From assembly GCA_017546145.1 (NCBI GenBank), contig JAFYXN010000010.1, positions 1-64,000 of the forward strand: a DNA stretch of 64,000 nucleotides. The letters run 5' to 3'. The stretch comes from Clostridia bacterium. Lineage in GTDB: Bacteria; Bacillota; Clostridia; Monoglobales; Monoglobaceae. The notes under the pieces were generated by a model. The model worked only from the letters and a program-made list of their open reading frames with translations, did not search any database and was not told the DNA's origin. Positions 1 to 6,709 of this stretch are shown piece after piece. Position numbers and translations under genes: made by a program. The stretch's first letter is position 1; each line of letters opens with the position of its first letter.

Positions 1-879
1 AAGCGCCTTGCCTGCATCACCAACTTCACCAATAAGTGGAACTATTCCCAACAAATCAAAGCCTGCAGAAATCAGGTCTCCCCTGAGCAAGTCAACAGGT
101 ATTGAAATTAAATCTACAACACTGTCAATCCCCGGAATAAGAGCCGCCGCTGAAAGCAAAGCACTTACATAATCCAAAAAGCCCATTCCTTTGGTACTTT
201 CTGTTTTTCCCAGCTGCTCTTCTATAGCTTTGCCGTCAACCGTGGCAACAGCTTTGTTTTTGTCATCAAGAATTTCAACAGTGCATCTGCAGTTTGGGTG
301 TACCAGAGGTAAAAACTCTGCATCTTTGAGCTTTTCTATCGAATATGTATTTCTTCCTTTTTCTTTACATTCTTCACAAGCCGCATCACCCGGCTTTAAG
401 CGATATTGCTTATAACCCTTATTCTCATAACTATATAATACCATACAGTAACCAATTTGTCTATTGATACTTTCAATGGAATCATTTATAGAATTTATAA
501 TTTTTTCTGTTGCTGTTTCTAAAGACTTCTCTTTTTCGATGGCAGTTTCATTATCGCTAAGTGGTACAAAAATTTTTTCAATAATATCCTTTACTGCACT
601 TTCTTGCACTACATCAATATTTTTACTTAAATCAACAAGATGTTTCCTTTGCATTTCATTAAAATCTTTGAAAAGCTTTTCGTCAATTTTAAAATCCTTA
701 AAATAGCTTTCAACAGAAATTTTAATTGATTTATTAATATACTCTAATAGCCTTTCTTCTTCAAACCCGATAGTTTTTTTCTTTTTTCCAACACCATCTA
801 ACACATCGCCATACATAAGGTTTGCAAATGAATATAGCTTACCCACCTCCTTTTTTAGTTTTTCTTCCGTTTCTACCAT
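1..879 (-). CDS. MuF-like phage minor-head protein with pre-toxin domain (partial)
   Basis: The gene begins with ATG at 879, preceded by AAAGGAG, and runs off the left edge, so only the first 293 residues are visible. Residues 165-200 carry the pattern of the phage SPP1 gp7/Mu gpF minor-head family: CEEC at 168-171 and HPNCRC at 194-199, with Gly and Leu-Pro between. Residues about 235-293 are a hydrophobic Gly/Pro/Asp-rich stretch (LIPGIDSVVDLIS, IVPLIGEVGDAG). This resembles the pre-toxin (PT-TG) module found just before the toxin of polymorphic toxins. Known MuF toxins of temperate phages have this order and a variable C-terminal enzyme. The toxin domain itself is outside the window, so its activity cannot be named. 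The gene lies outside the tRNA-fMet element described below and may belong to another prophage or element. Confidence 0.75.
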   Translation of the reverse strand, partial: MVETEEKLKKEVGKLYSFANLMYGDVLDGVGKKKKTIGFEEERLLEYINKSIKISVESYFKDFKIDEKLFKDFNEMQRKHLVDLSKNIDVVQESAVKDIIEKIFVPLSDNETAIEKEKSLETATEKIINSINDSIESINRQIGYCMVLYSYENKGYKQYRLKPGDAACEECKEKGRNTYSIEKLKDAEFLPLVHPNCRCTVEILDDKNKAVATVDGKAIEEQLGKTESTKGMGFLDYVSALLSAAALIPGIDSVVDLISIPVDLLRGDLISAGFDLLGIVPLIGEVGDAGKAL

Positions 880-956
880 AACTTTTCTCCTTTCTTTTGG
901 TATAAACTTATTATAACCTTTTTAAAATGGACAAAACGGACAACTTTTAGGCATAA

Positions 957-982
957 AAAAAGCAAGCACATCGTGCTTGTTT
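957..982 (-). terminator. Terminator, probably the native one of the tRNA-fMet unit
   Basis: AAGCAAGCAC and GTGCTTG(T)TTT form a tight hairpin with loop ATC, followed on the minus strand by a run of seven T. It lies immediately outside the left copy of the tRNA 3' half. If the element excised, this hairpin would sit directly after the tRNA CCA end. Confidence 0.75.
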
Positions 983-985
983 TTG

Positions 986-1031
986 GTGGGTGCAGGGGCC
1001 GGATTTGAACCGACGACCTCCGGGTTATGAG
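986..1031. repeat. attL: 46-bp copy of the tRNA-fMet 3' half
   Basis: The 46 bases match 6395-6440 exactly and diverge on both sides. They cover the anticodon arm 3' side, T arm and acceptor end of the initiator tRNA, including CCA. No 5' half is attached here, so this is a recombination remnant and not a tRNA gene. The repeat pair bounds a region with its own integrase and excisionase, as expected for a tRNA-targeting integrative element. Confidence 0.93.
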
Positions 1032-1146
1032 GTATCGAAAGCTGTTATTCAGTATTTTTTTGCTAATTTTTTAATGCTATTTAGTGGTATTCTATTTCCT
1101 GTTTTTCTATTATGTATCATTATCTATTCTCCTTGTGTTTTGTATC

Positions 1147-1166
1147 TGTGGTCAAAATTGTGGTCA
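1147..1166. repeat. Candidate integrase arm site, left end
   Basis: Two copies of TGTGGTCA separated by AAAT. The identical 20-base string recurs in the same orientation at 6306-6325, just inside the other end of the element. Short paired repeats near both ends are typical arm-type sites for the N-terminal domain of tyrosine integrases. The function is inferred. Confidence 0.65.
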
Positions 1167-1257
1167 GCTAAAATAACCTTTAGTATTACATATATTGACA
1201 AATAGTAGCTTTAATGCTATACTGTGTGTACAGTTTAATTTGATAAGGAGTATACAA

Positions 1258-1452
1258 ATGGGAATTTTTAGAACGAAGCAATACAAAGCAACTTGTAAGT
1301 CGTGCGGATTTGAGTGGTTTTACACGGCAGAGCAGAAGGACAAGTATGATTTAAGCAGAATGTTTGTGTTTGCCACACCTGACCCAAGACAATGTCCAAG
1401 ATGCGGTTATAAAAGGATAAAAGAAATTTACATAGGTAAAGTTAAAATTTAG
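1258..1452 (+). CDS. Small zinc-ribbon protein
   Basis: This 64-residue protein starts at ATG 1258 after AAGGAG at 1244-1249; a longer upstream reading lacks a ribosome site. It has two knuckles, CKSC near residue 14 and CPRC near residue 48, each followed by Gly, which predicts one structural zinc. The middle is YTAEQKDKYDLSRMF. No catalytic motif is visible and I do not recognise the family. It is the first gene inside the left att repeat and is followed by a hairpin terminator, so it is probably a single-gene unit of the element. Zinc ribbons of this size often bind nucleic acid or a protein partner, but nothing here decides which. Confidence 0.7.
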   Translation: MGIFRTKQYKATCKSCGFEWFYTAEQKDKYDLSRMFVFATPDPRQCPRCGYKRIKEIYIGKVKI

Positions 1453-1456
1453 CACT

Positions 1457-1492
1457 AAAGCATACCTTGATTAAAACCTTGGTATGCTTTTC
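1457..1492 (+). terminator. Terminator of the zinc-ribbon gene
   Basis: AAAGCATACC at 1457-1466 pairs with GGTATGCTTT at 1481-1490 across a 14-base loop, five bases after the stop codon. Confidence 0.75.
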
Positions 1493-1860
1493 CTATACCC
1501 TGTTATAGACCTAAAATTTAATACCTATACAAGAGGTATCTGCCATAAGACATCTATTGATAACTTATATATGCTATTTAACTATTACTTACTTTTCTAT
1601 ATACACTAAGTATCTTTTTTGTTTCCCGCCCTTCCCGCTCCAAATTTAAAACACTTGGTAAAAGTGGTACAGTTTACGGAGCGGAAAACTGTGATTTTTG
1701 AAAAAAGATACTTATAGTAGGTATAAGTTACTACCTTTCCTGATTATAGTACCTTGTATTCACATAGTCTGATGTGGCAATCTGCAATGGTGTATAGGCT
1801 TTAAGGGCGGGTTGTAAAAACTACTAAAATACAAGGCTTGCTATACTATACATATATTAA
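1493..1860. other. Non-coding stretch with a large nested palindrome
   Basis: No supported gene is seen here. The main structure is a nested inverted repeat at 1608-1713. Its arms are AAGTATCTTTTTT (1608-1620) with AAAAAAGATACTT (1701-1713), then CCGCTCC (1635-1641) with GGAGCGG (1678-1684), then CACTT (1652-1656) with AAGTG (1662-1666). The unpaired gaps are nearly equal on the two sides. An alternative hairpin, ACAGTTT (1669-1675) with AAACTGT (1686-1692), competes with it. This could be a replication origin or a structured RNA of the element. Confidence 0.6.
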
Positions 1861-1906
1861 AAAACAACTCCATATAGTATAAACTATCTATACAAGGAGT
1901 TGTTTT
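1861..1906 (+). promoter_or_regulatory. Hairpin that sequesters the XRE gene ribosome site
   Basis: AAAACAACTCC (1861-1871) is the exact reverse complement of GGAGTTGTTTT (1896-1906). The right arm contains the Shine-Dalgarno sequence of the XRE gene, whose ATG is at 1909. If the RNA folds, the SD is buried. The same DNA palindrome could instead be an operator. Confidence 0.65.
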
Positions 1907-1908
1907 AT

Positions 1909-2274
1909 ATGGATAAGCAAAAATCAATACGAGGACGTCAGGATACTATAGACTTTGTACGTATGGGAGCCATTATTAAACAGGCAAGAAAAAATGCAGG
2001 TATTACACAGGAACAATTATCTGAAATGATAGATGTTACTCCAGCGTTTGTCGGTCATATAGAACGTGGAGAGCGTTCTGTGTCTTTAAAGACGTTATTT
2101 GCTATTGCAGAGAGGTTAGATATAAGCTTTGACTATTTGCTGTCACAGAAGGTCATTTTGGACACCACACAGCAAAATGTAGTGGCGTTTGAGCAATTAA
2201 TCAAGGATAAGTCCCCTGATGCACAAAAGGCTGTCTTAGACATTGTGCGTACTTCGCTAAAGTATATAGATTAA
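1909..2274 (+). CDS. XRE-family helix-turn-helix regulator
   Basis: This 121-residue protein has an HTH_3 domain at about residues 15-75 (IKQARKNAGITQEQLSEMI..TPAFVGHIERGERSVSLKTL..IAERLDISFDYLL). The C-terminal 45 residues are helical, with acidic and basic residues. I place the start at ATG 1909, eight to nine bases after AAGGAG; an in-frame TTG at 1900 overlaps the SD. Proteins of this kind are repressors of prophages and integrative elements, and that is the likely role here. The gene ends at the base before the stop of the convergent DUF6076-like gene, so the two converge with no gap. An 11-bp perfect hairpin covers its ribosome site. Confidence 0.85.
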   Translation: MDKQKSIRGRQDTIDFVRMGAIIKQARKNAGITQEQLSEMIDVTPAFVGHIERGERSVSLKTLFAIAERLDISFDYLLSQKVILDTTQQNVVAFEQLIKDKSPDAQKAVLDIVRTSLKYID

Positions 2275-3216
2275 TTATATGTCTGCAATCAGTTGTTTAA
2301 AATCATCATACGAAAGGATGCCTTTTAAGGCATCTTTTTTTAATTTAGACGCTTTCTTCACCCAGTCATCAAATTGGTTCTGTGTAACAAGACCTTTGCG
2401 TTTCCGTGCATAAAATCTTTTATACACTTTCTCGTATTCGTTGTATACGGGATTGTTTTTTACTTTGTCTTTAAAGCTTTTTACCGCTCCAATTTTTTGG
2501 CATACTTTTTCTCCGTTTACCTCTCTTTCACAATACTTCATATCGTAATTGCCTTTAGGGATGAAATACTTCCCGCAATTTTCACAGACAGAAACAGATG
2601 CATTGTTTTGTATCATCTTCATAAACTCAATATATAAAAGAGAGGATATGTCAGATGCCATAAATACCTCGTACATTATACCATCAGATACCTCAAATAC
2701 AAGCTCTGCTTTTCCGCCTATCATTTCTTTGTTATTACCAAAGCGTTGTATAGCAGTTAAGTCAGAACCATCCTTTAAAAGACAATTTTTCATTATCTGT
2801 TGGTATCTCTTTTGTAAAGAGACCAAATCAAATACGGAAAGAAGTTCCTTATAATTGAGCTTTGATATAGATGGGTAGTCTAATACTTCAAAATACTTAT
2901 GGTCTACGGAAAGCAAGGCTTTATATATGGCGTATACAGTATATTTTTGCTCCAAAGAGTTTTCGCCTGAAATATCGAGAAGCTCATAGGCTAACCCTTT
3001 ATATCCCTTTTTTAGCTCCTTTGCAGTTAACTCGGTAAATTGCTTCATAACCTCTTGATTATTTTCGTTTATAATACCTTGAATATTTAACCGCTCCGTT
3101 TCATATTCACTAAAATCAAGTTCAAGAAAGTCTAAAAATAGTTGTCCTAAAGGATATGTTCTCCCTAAACAGCTAACCTCTTTTCCCGAAAATGATATTG
3201 TATATTTATCAGACAT
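2275..3216 (-). CDS. DUF6076-like protein of mobile elements
   Basis: The start is ATG 3216, five bases after GAGGTG, giving 313 residues. The N-terminal two thirds are helical with no motif I can name. Around residues 215-245 there is a treble-clef-like cysteine cluster, CENCGKYFIPKG followed by KYC and VC, then a basic segment (YKRFYARKRKG). The order matches the DUF6076 family as I recall it, found widely on clostridial integrative elements, with no known function. The gene is convergent with the XRE regulator and divergent from the excisionase. Its own promoter must lie in 3217-3356, next to the TTGACAAATTGTCAA palindrome. A DNA- or RNA-binding role is plausible from the cysteine cluster but is not shown. 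Confidence 0.65.
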   Translation of the reverse strand: MSDKYTISFSGKEVSCLGRTYPLGQLFLDFLELDFSEYETERLNIQGIINENNQEVMKQFTELTAKELKKGYKGLAYELLDISGENSLEQKYTVYAIYKALLSVDHKYFEVLDYPSISKLNYKELLSVFDLVSLQKRYQQIMKNCLLKDGSDLTAIQRFGNNKEMIGGKAELVFEVSDGIMYEVFMASDISSLLYIEFMKMIQNNASVSVCENCGKYFIPKGNYDMKYCEREVNGEKVCQKIGAVKSFKDKVKNNPVYNEYEKVYKRFYARKRKGLVTQNQFDDWVKKASKLKKDALKGILSYDDFKQLIADI

Positions 3217-3271
3217 AACAACACCTCGCAAATATAAAATCTATAATTTGTTTTTATATTATAAATTATAC

Positions 3272-3300
3272 TTGACAAATTGTCAATATTTAGTTATAAT
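3272..3300 (+). promoter_or_regulatory. Promoter of the excisionase-integrase genes with overlapping palindrome
   Basis: TTGACA at 3272-3277 and TATAAT at 3295-3300 are separated by 17 bases: a consensus sigma-A promoter. The -35 box is half of a perfect palindrome, TTGACAAATTGTCAA (3272-3286), a good candidate operator for the XRE repressor. Confidence 0.85.
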
Positions 3301-3356
3301 AAATCTATAATATAAATTATTATATTAAATTATCGAATTGAGGAGGTGCTACTATT

Positions 3357-3560
3357 ATGAAGGTACAAAAGAAATTTACTTCTTTTGATGCTCTTCCCGT
3401 TATTATGAACGTGGATGACGTTATGAAAGTTTTAAGAGTTTCAAAACCCAATGCTTATAAGATAATGGGTTCTGACACATTCCCAAAGCTTTCTATTGGA
3501 AAACGGGTATTAGTTCAAAAAGAAGCATTTTTACAGTGGCTTAATAACCCGTCATTCTAA
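3357..3560 (+). CDS. Excisionase-like DNA-binding protein
   Basis: This 67-residue protein starts at ATG 3357 after GAGGAGGTG. It is a single winged-helix/MerR-like domain: IMNVDDVMKVLRVSKPNAYKIM is the helix-turn-helix and FPKLSIGKRVLVQKEAFLQWL the wing and last helix. The end KEAFLQWL is typical of the excisionase (Xis, helix_turn_helix_17) family encoded just before tyrosine integrases. It would bend the attachment site and set recombination towards excision. The integrase gene follows 80 bases downstream in the same direction, probably on the same transcript. Confidence 0.88.
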   Translation: MKVQKKFTSFDALPVIMNVDDVMKVLRVSKPNAYKIMGSDTFPKLSIGKRVLVQKEAFLQWLNNPSF

Positions 3561-3640
3561 ATGGGTATAAGCAAAACTTTTGTAGCATTAATAGTAGCAT
3601 TTATCGTAGCAAATATTGAAGTATTAAAGGAGCAGTCATT

Positions 3641-4858
3641 ATGGCAAAGAAGAGAGCAAACGGAGAAGGGACTATCAGACAGCGGAAAGACGGACGCTGG
3701 GAAGGTCTTTATACTGTTAATTATAAGCGTAAGAGCGTATACGGCAAAACACAGGACGAAGTCAGAAAAAGGCTGAATAAGGTATTAAATGACATCGACA
3801 GTGGTATGTATATTGAAAATGCCAATATTACTTTTGGAGCGTGGCTTGATGAATGGTTAGAGGTATACGCAAAGCCGTCTGTAAAACTGTCTACTTACGG
3901 AAGCTATGAGGGATATATAAGAAATCACATAAAACCTGAAATAGGCAAGATTAAGCTTTCTGTTTTAAGAGCCGATATGCTCCAAAAATTTATTAATCAA
4001 AAGCTTACAAACGGCAGATGTGATAAGGTCAAGGATACTGAAACAAAAAAGCTTGTTACACGAAAAGGCGGTCTTTCTGAAAAGACCATAAAAAATATGT
4101 ATAATATGATACACTCTGCTTTAAAACAGGCATACCGCAACGGTCTTGTCAATCAGAACGTCAGTGAGCTTATCACTCTGCCAAAGCAAAAAAGAAACGA
4201 AATGTGCGTTCTGACCGTGGATGAACAACGGGCATTACAAACAGCCGTACAGGGAGAACGGCTTGGAATAGGTATCATTCTAAGTCTTTTTACGGGTATC
4301 CGTCTCGGTGAACTTTTAGGTCTAAAATTTGAGGACATAGACCTTGATGCAAAAACAATCACCATTCGCAGAACTCTTAACCGCTTAAAGGTGTTTGACA
4401 ATCCTGACAAGAAGACGGATATCGTAATCGGTGAACCCAAGACCAATAAAGCGAAAAGAGTAATACCCCTGCAAGACTTTCTTATCCCGCTCCTGAAAGC
4501 TCATAAAGCGGAAATTATAAAAGAACGTTTTAAAGCGTCCAATCTGTATAAAAATGATGGCTTTGTTATCTGCAATGAGTTTGGAGGTTATATCGAGCCT
4601 CGTACATACCAAGATTTCTTTAAAAGGATGCTAAAAAAGGCTGAAATAAAAAATACCAATTTCCACACGCTCCGTCATACATTCGCCACAAGAGCGTTAG
4701 AAAATGGGTTTGATGTAAAGGTTTTAGCGGATATTTTAGGACACGCAGACGCAAGCACAACGCTAAATAAATACGCCCACGCACTGCCTGACCACAAGAA
4801 AACATCTATGGAAAAACTAAGCTGTTTATATGAGAGGGGGTGTGTAAGTTGTGTGTGA
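3641..4858 (+). CDS. Tyrosine recombinase (integrase) of the element
   Basis: This 405-residue integrase starts at ATG 3641 after AAGGAG. It has three parts. Residues 1-50 are an arm-binding domain of the GEGTIRQRKDGRWEG type. About 60-180 is the SAM-like core-binding domain (TFGAWLDEWLEVYA). About 195-395 is the catalytic domain. The catalytic residues are visible: R221 (TGIRLGELL), a Lys in the beta hairpin near KTNKAKR, H342 and R345 (HTLRHTFATR), H368 (LGHAD) and nucleophile Y378 (NKYAH). The protein is therefore probably active. It should recombine the 46-bp tRNA-fMet repeats. Its stop overlaps the start of the next gene by eight bases. Confidence 0.95.
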   Translation: MAKKRANGEGTIRQRKDGRWEGLYTVNYKRKSVYGKTQDEVRKRLNKVLNDIDSGMYIENANITFGAWLDEWLEVYAKPSVKLSTYGSYEGYIRNHIKPEIGKIKLSVLRADMLQKFINQKLTNGRCDKVKDTETKKLVTRKGGLSEKTIKNMYNMIHSALKQAYRNGLVNQNVSELITLPKQKRNEMCVLTVDEQRALQTAVQGERLGIGIILSLFTGIRLGELLGLKFEDIDLDAKTITIRRTLNRLKVFDNPDKKTDIVIGEPKTNKAKRVIPLQDFLIPLLKAHKAEIIKERFKASNLYKNDGFVICNEFGGYIEPRTYQDFFKRMLKKAEIKNTNFHTLRHTFATRALENGFDVKVLADILGHADASTTLNKYAHALPDHKKTSMEKLSCLYERGCVSCV

Positions 4859-5606
4859 GCTACACGTGAACAAGGTTAAAAATAGAGAAAGTTATACAAT
4901 TATTGATAATACCATTCTTAGAGATAAAAATATCTCATCAAAAGCAAAATTAATATTATGTTTCGTGTTAAGTTTACGACCTGATTGGAATTTTTCACGA
5001 GAAGGTTTAATTAGTTGTGTTAAAGAAGGAAAAACAGCCGTGGACACAGCTCTAAAAGAACTTGAAGAATTTGGGTACTTAAAAATAACTAAAACGAGAA
5101 AAAGTGGTAAGTATTACACAGTGTATGACTTTTATGAAATTCCTATTAACCAATATTTAGCCGTTTCTAAAAAGCCAAAGCGGAAACTCCGCAGTCGAAA
5201 ATCCGTAATGGAAAAAACAACACAAATAAATACTAATAAAATAAATACTGAGAGTAATGAAATAAAATATAGAGTCGACAGCGAAATCATAGATGACATC
5301 AAAACTAAAATTAACTATAATATTCTTGTGGAAAAATACGAGGAATACAATGTTAATAAAATAGTTATGATTATTGCTAACATTATCACTTCAGATGAAG
5401 AAGACGAGAGTATCAAGACCCTTTTTAGCAGTTTGACCTCATATCAAGTTGAGCAGGCTTTAGAAAAAGCTAAATCCAATTCGGCAAATATAAAGAATTA
5501 TGATGCGTGGATAAAAAAGGTCTTGTGTAATATACCTCCCAAAATTATATATCGAATTAGAGAAACGGACTGGTCAACTCACGTTGAGTCAGAAGATGGC
5601 TGGTAA
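4851..5606 (+). CDS. Replication-initiator-like helix-turn-helix protein
   Basis: I choose GTG 4851, ten bases after GAGAGGGGG; this gives 251 residues and an eight-base overlap with the integrase gene. Residues about 10-85 form a winged helix of the HTH_36 type (NISSKAKLILCFVLSLRPDWNF ... TALKELEEFGYLKI). Residues about 110-130 are a basic linker. About 140-240 resembles the DUF6017 C-terminal domain of RepA-type initiators (IIDDIKTKINYNILVEKY ... VEQALEKAK ... IKNYDAWIKKVLCNIPPK). That architecture is used by replication initiators of clostridial plasmids and integrative elements. The element may therefore replicate after excision. The assignment rests on remembered family patterns and is moderate. 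Confidence 0.6.
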   Translation: MCELHVNKVKNRESYTIIDNTILRDKNISSKAKLILCFVLSLRPDWNFSREGLISCVKEGKTAVDTALKELEEFGYLKITKTRKSGKYYTVYDFYEIPINQYLAVSKKPKRKLRSRKSVMEKTTQINTNKINTESNEIKYRVDSEIIDDIKTKINYNILVEKYEEYNVNKIVMIIANIITSDEEDESIKTLFSSLTSYQVEQALEKAKSNSANIKNYDAWIKKVLCNIPPKIIYRIRETDWSTHVESEDGW

Positions 5607-5634
5607 TGTTGATTTTAGGTCTATATACGAAAAT

Positions 5635-5659
5635 ACCGCTCCTATTATGGAGCGGTTTT
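5635..5659. terminator. Bidirectional terminator between convergent genes
   Basis: ACCGCTCC (5635-5642) pairs with GGAGCGGT (5649-5656) around loop TATTAT, with T runs on both sides. It overlaps the stop codon of the HEPN-like gene. Confidence 0.8.
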
Positions 5660-6289
5660 AAAATCTGGTAAAGTATCTCCTGGAGCGGTTTGAAAGTATT
5701 GCCAAGTATAATCAGACATAAAATAATGTCCATCTGAACTAGCAATCGATAAATCTCCAATAACGTTCATTTGCAGATATAATTGAATTACATACAGAGA
5801 CGCTAAAGCTCCAATAGAATTTTCTAAGTTAGCTTTATGAAGATTTTCAAATCTACTATGCTTTAGAGAATTATAATCATCCCACCAAGGCAGTCCAGCA
5901 ACCCTACTATCTTCGTTTACTGACCAATTTTTAAGTGGGCAAAACACATCAAAATCTGTTGATATTTCACAATCAACTATTTGTGGAAACTTGTCTAATA
6001 TTATTCTGCTGATATGAGATATATTTTTACTTCTATCATTTACATCAAAAGTATTATCTATTTGATTGCACAATAATTTTGACACCACTTCAAATTCAGA
6101 ACAGGCTGACAGCAAAATCTTTAAAAAAGAATTGGAATATGTCTTTTTATTATCCGTTGTTTTAATGATGCCGTCTTCTTCGTATTCGCATTCTCTGTGA
6201 TTAACGAATTGAGTTGTGTTTTCTAAATCCAAACACAAAGAACTGAAATACAACCATAATTTTTTTAAATCCTTTTCCTCAAGAGCCAT
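5645..6289 (-). CDS. Unknown HEPN-like cargo protein
   Basis: The start is ATG 6289, eight bases after GGGGTG, giving 214 residues. I do not recognise a named family. The protein is mostly helical. Near residues 135-172 it has WWDDYNSLKHSRFENLHKAN followed by a hydrophobic helix. A WxxYNxxKH motif followed by an Rx4H pattern (R146, H151) resembles HEPN-type proteins, many of which are RNases of toxin-antitoxin or defence systems. The match is weak and could be chance. The last 14 residues (TAPGDTLPDFKTAP) are encoded by the terminator repeats and may not be functional. It is the last gene before the right attachment site, a typical place for cargo. Confidence 0.5.
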   Translation of the reverse strand: MALEEKDLKKLWLYFSSLCLDLENTTQFVNHRECEYEEDGIIKTTDNKKTYSNSFLKILLSACSEFEVVSKLLCNQIDNTFDVNDRSKNISHISRIILDKFPQIVDCEISTDFDVFCPLKNWSVNEDSRVAGLPWWDDYNSLKHSRFENLHKANLENSIGALASLYVIQLYLQMNVIGDLSIASSDGHYFMSDYTWQYFQTAPGDTLPDFKTAP

Positions 6290-6305
6290 TATATTCACAC
6301 CCCAT

Positions 6306-6325
6306 TGTGGTCAAAATTGTGGTCA
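6306..6325. repeat. Candidate integrase arm site, right end
   Basis: Identical to 1147-1166: two TGTGGTCA units 12 bases apart. The second unit also forms the inverted repeat TGGTCAAAAGACCA (6320-6333). It lies about 70 bases inside the right att repeat. Confidence 0.65.
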
Positions 6326-6349
6326 AAAGACCATTTTATCATAATGTTA

Positions 6350-6392
6350 TAAAAAGTAAAAATCCCACAAACGCCGTGTTTATGGGATTTCA
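6350..6392 (-). terminator. Element-borne terminator after tRNA-fMet
   Basis: AAATCCCA and AAAC (6360-6372) pair with GTTT and TGGGATTT (6378-6390), with one C-A mismatch. The minus strand then has TTTTTAC and TTTTT. It lies just downstream of the CCA end of the tRNA, inside the element, and replaces the original terminator now displaced to 957-982. Confidence 0.65.
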
Positions 6393-6394
6393 GT

Positions 6395-6472
<78 letters not shown>

Positions 6473-6490
6473 ATATAAAATTTTGTGTAG

Positions 6491-6579
6491 TGGTGCCGGA
6501 AACCGGGATCGAACCGGTACGGGAAATTAATCCCACAGGATTTTAAGTCCTGGGCGTCTGCCAGTTCCGCCACTCCGGC
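6491..6579 (-). tRNA. tRNA-Leu (UAA)
   Basis: The 89-base gene has acceptor GCCGGAG with TTCCGGC, anticodon stem CAGGA with TCCTG around CTTAAAA (anticodon UAA), a long variable arm (GTGGGATTAATTTCCCGT), T loop TTCGATC and encoded CCA. The long variable arm fits the class II Leu tRNA. It lies 18 bases upstream of tRNA-fMet and shares its promoter. Confidence 0.96.
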
Positions 6580-6602
6580 ACGTCAACATCACTAACTTCT
6601 AT

Positions 6603-6631
6603 ATATTAGCACAACATGCGCTATTTGTCAA
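6603..6631 (-). promoter_or_regulatory. Promoter of the tRNA-Leu/tRNA-fMet unit
   Basis: On the minus strand TTGACA (6626-6631) and TAATAT (6603-6608) are 17 bases apart, about 25 bases upstream of tRNA-Leu. Confidence 0.8.
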
Positions 6632-6660
6632 TACTTTATATTCAATTTTAGAAAAATTTG

Positions 6661-6700
6661 TTTTGCAGTGCCACATTTAATTATATGCGGCACTGCAAAA
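6661..6700. terminator. Hairpin after the M18 peptidase gene
   Basis: TTTTGCAGTGCC (6661-6672) and GGCACTGCAAAA (6689-6700) are exact reverse complements around a 16-base loop. It lies between the stop of the peptidase gene and the tRNA promoter. Confidence 0.7.
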
Positions 6701-6709
6701 ATTATACAT

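Noticed and set aside
986..1031. A second tRNA-Met gene at the left
   Set aside because: Only the 3' half is present; there is no D arm or 5' acceptor strand.
990..1205. Reading frame across the left att site
   Set aside because: It begins inside tRNA-derived sequence, lacks a ribosome site, and contains the candidate arm repeats; no protein family is apparent.
3561..3776. Small frame between excisionase and integrase
   Set aside because: It overlaps the integrase start in another frame and has no SD of its own.
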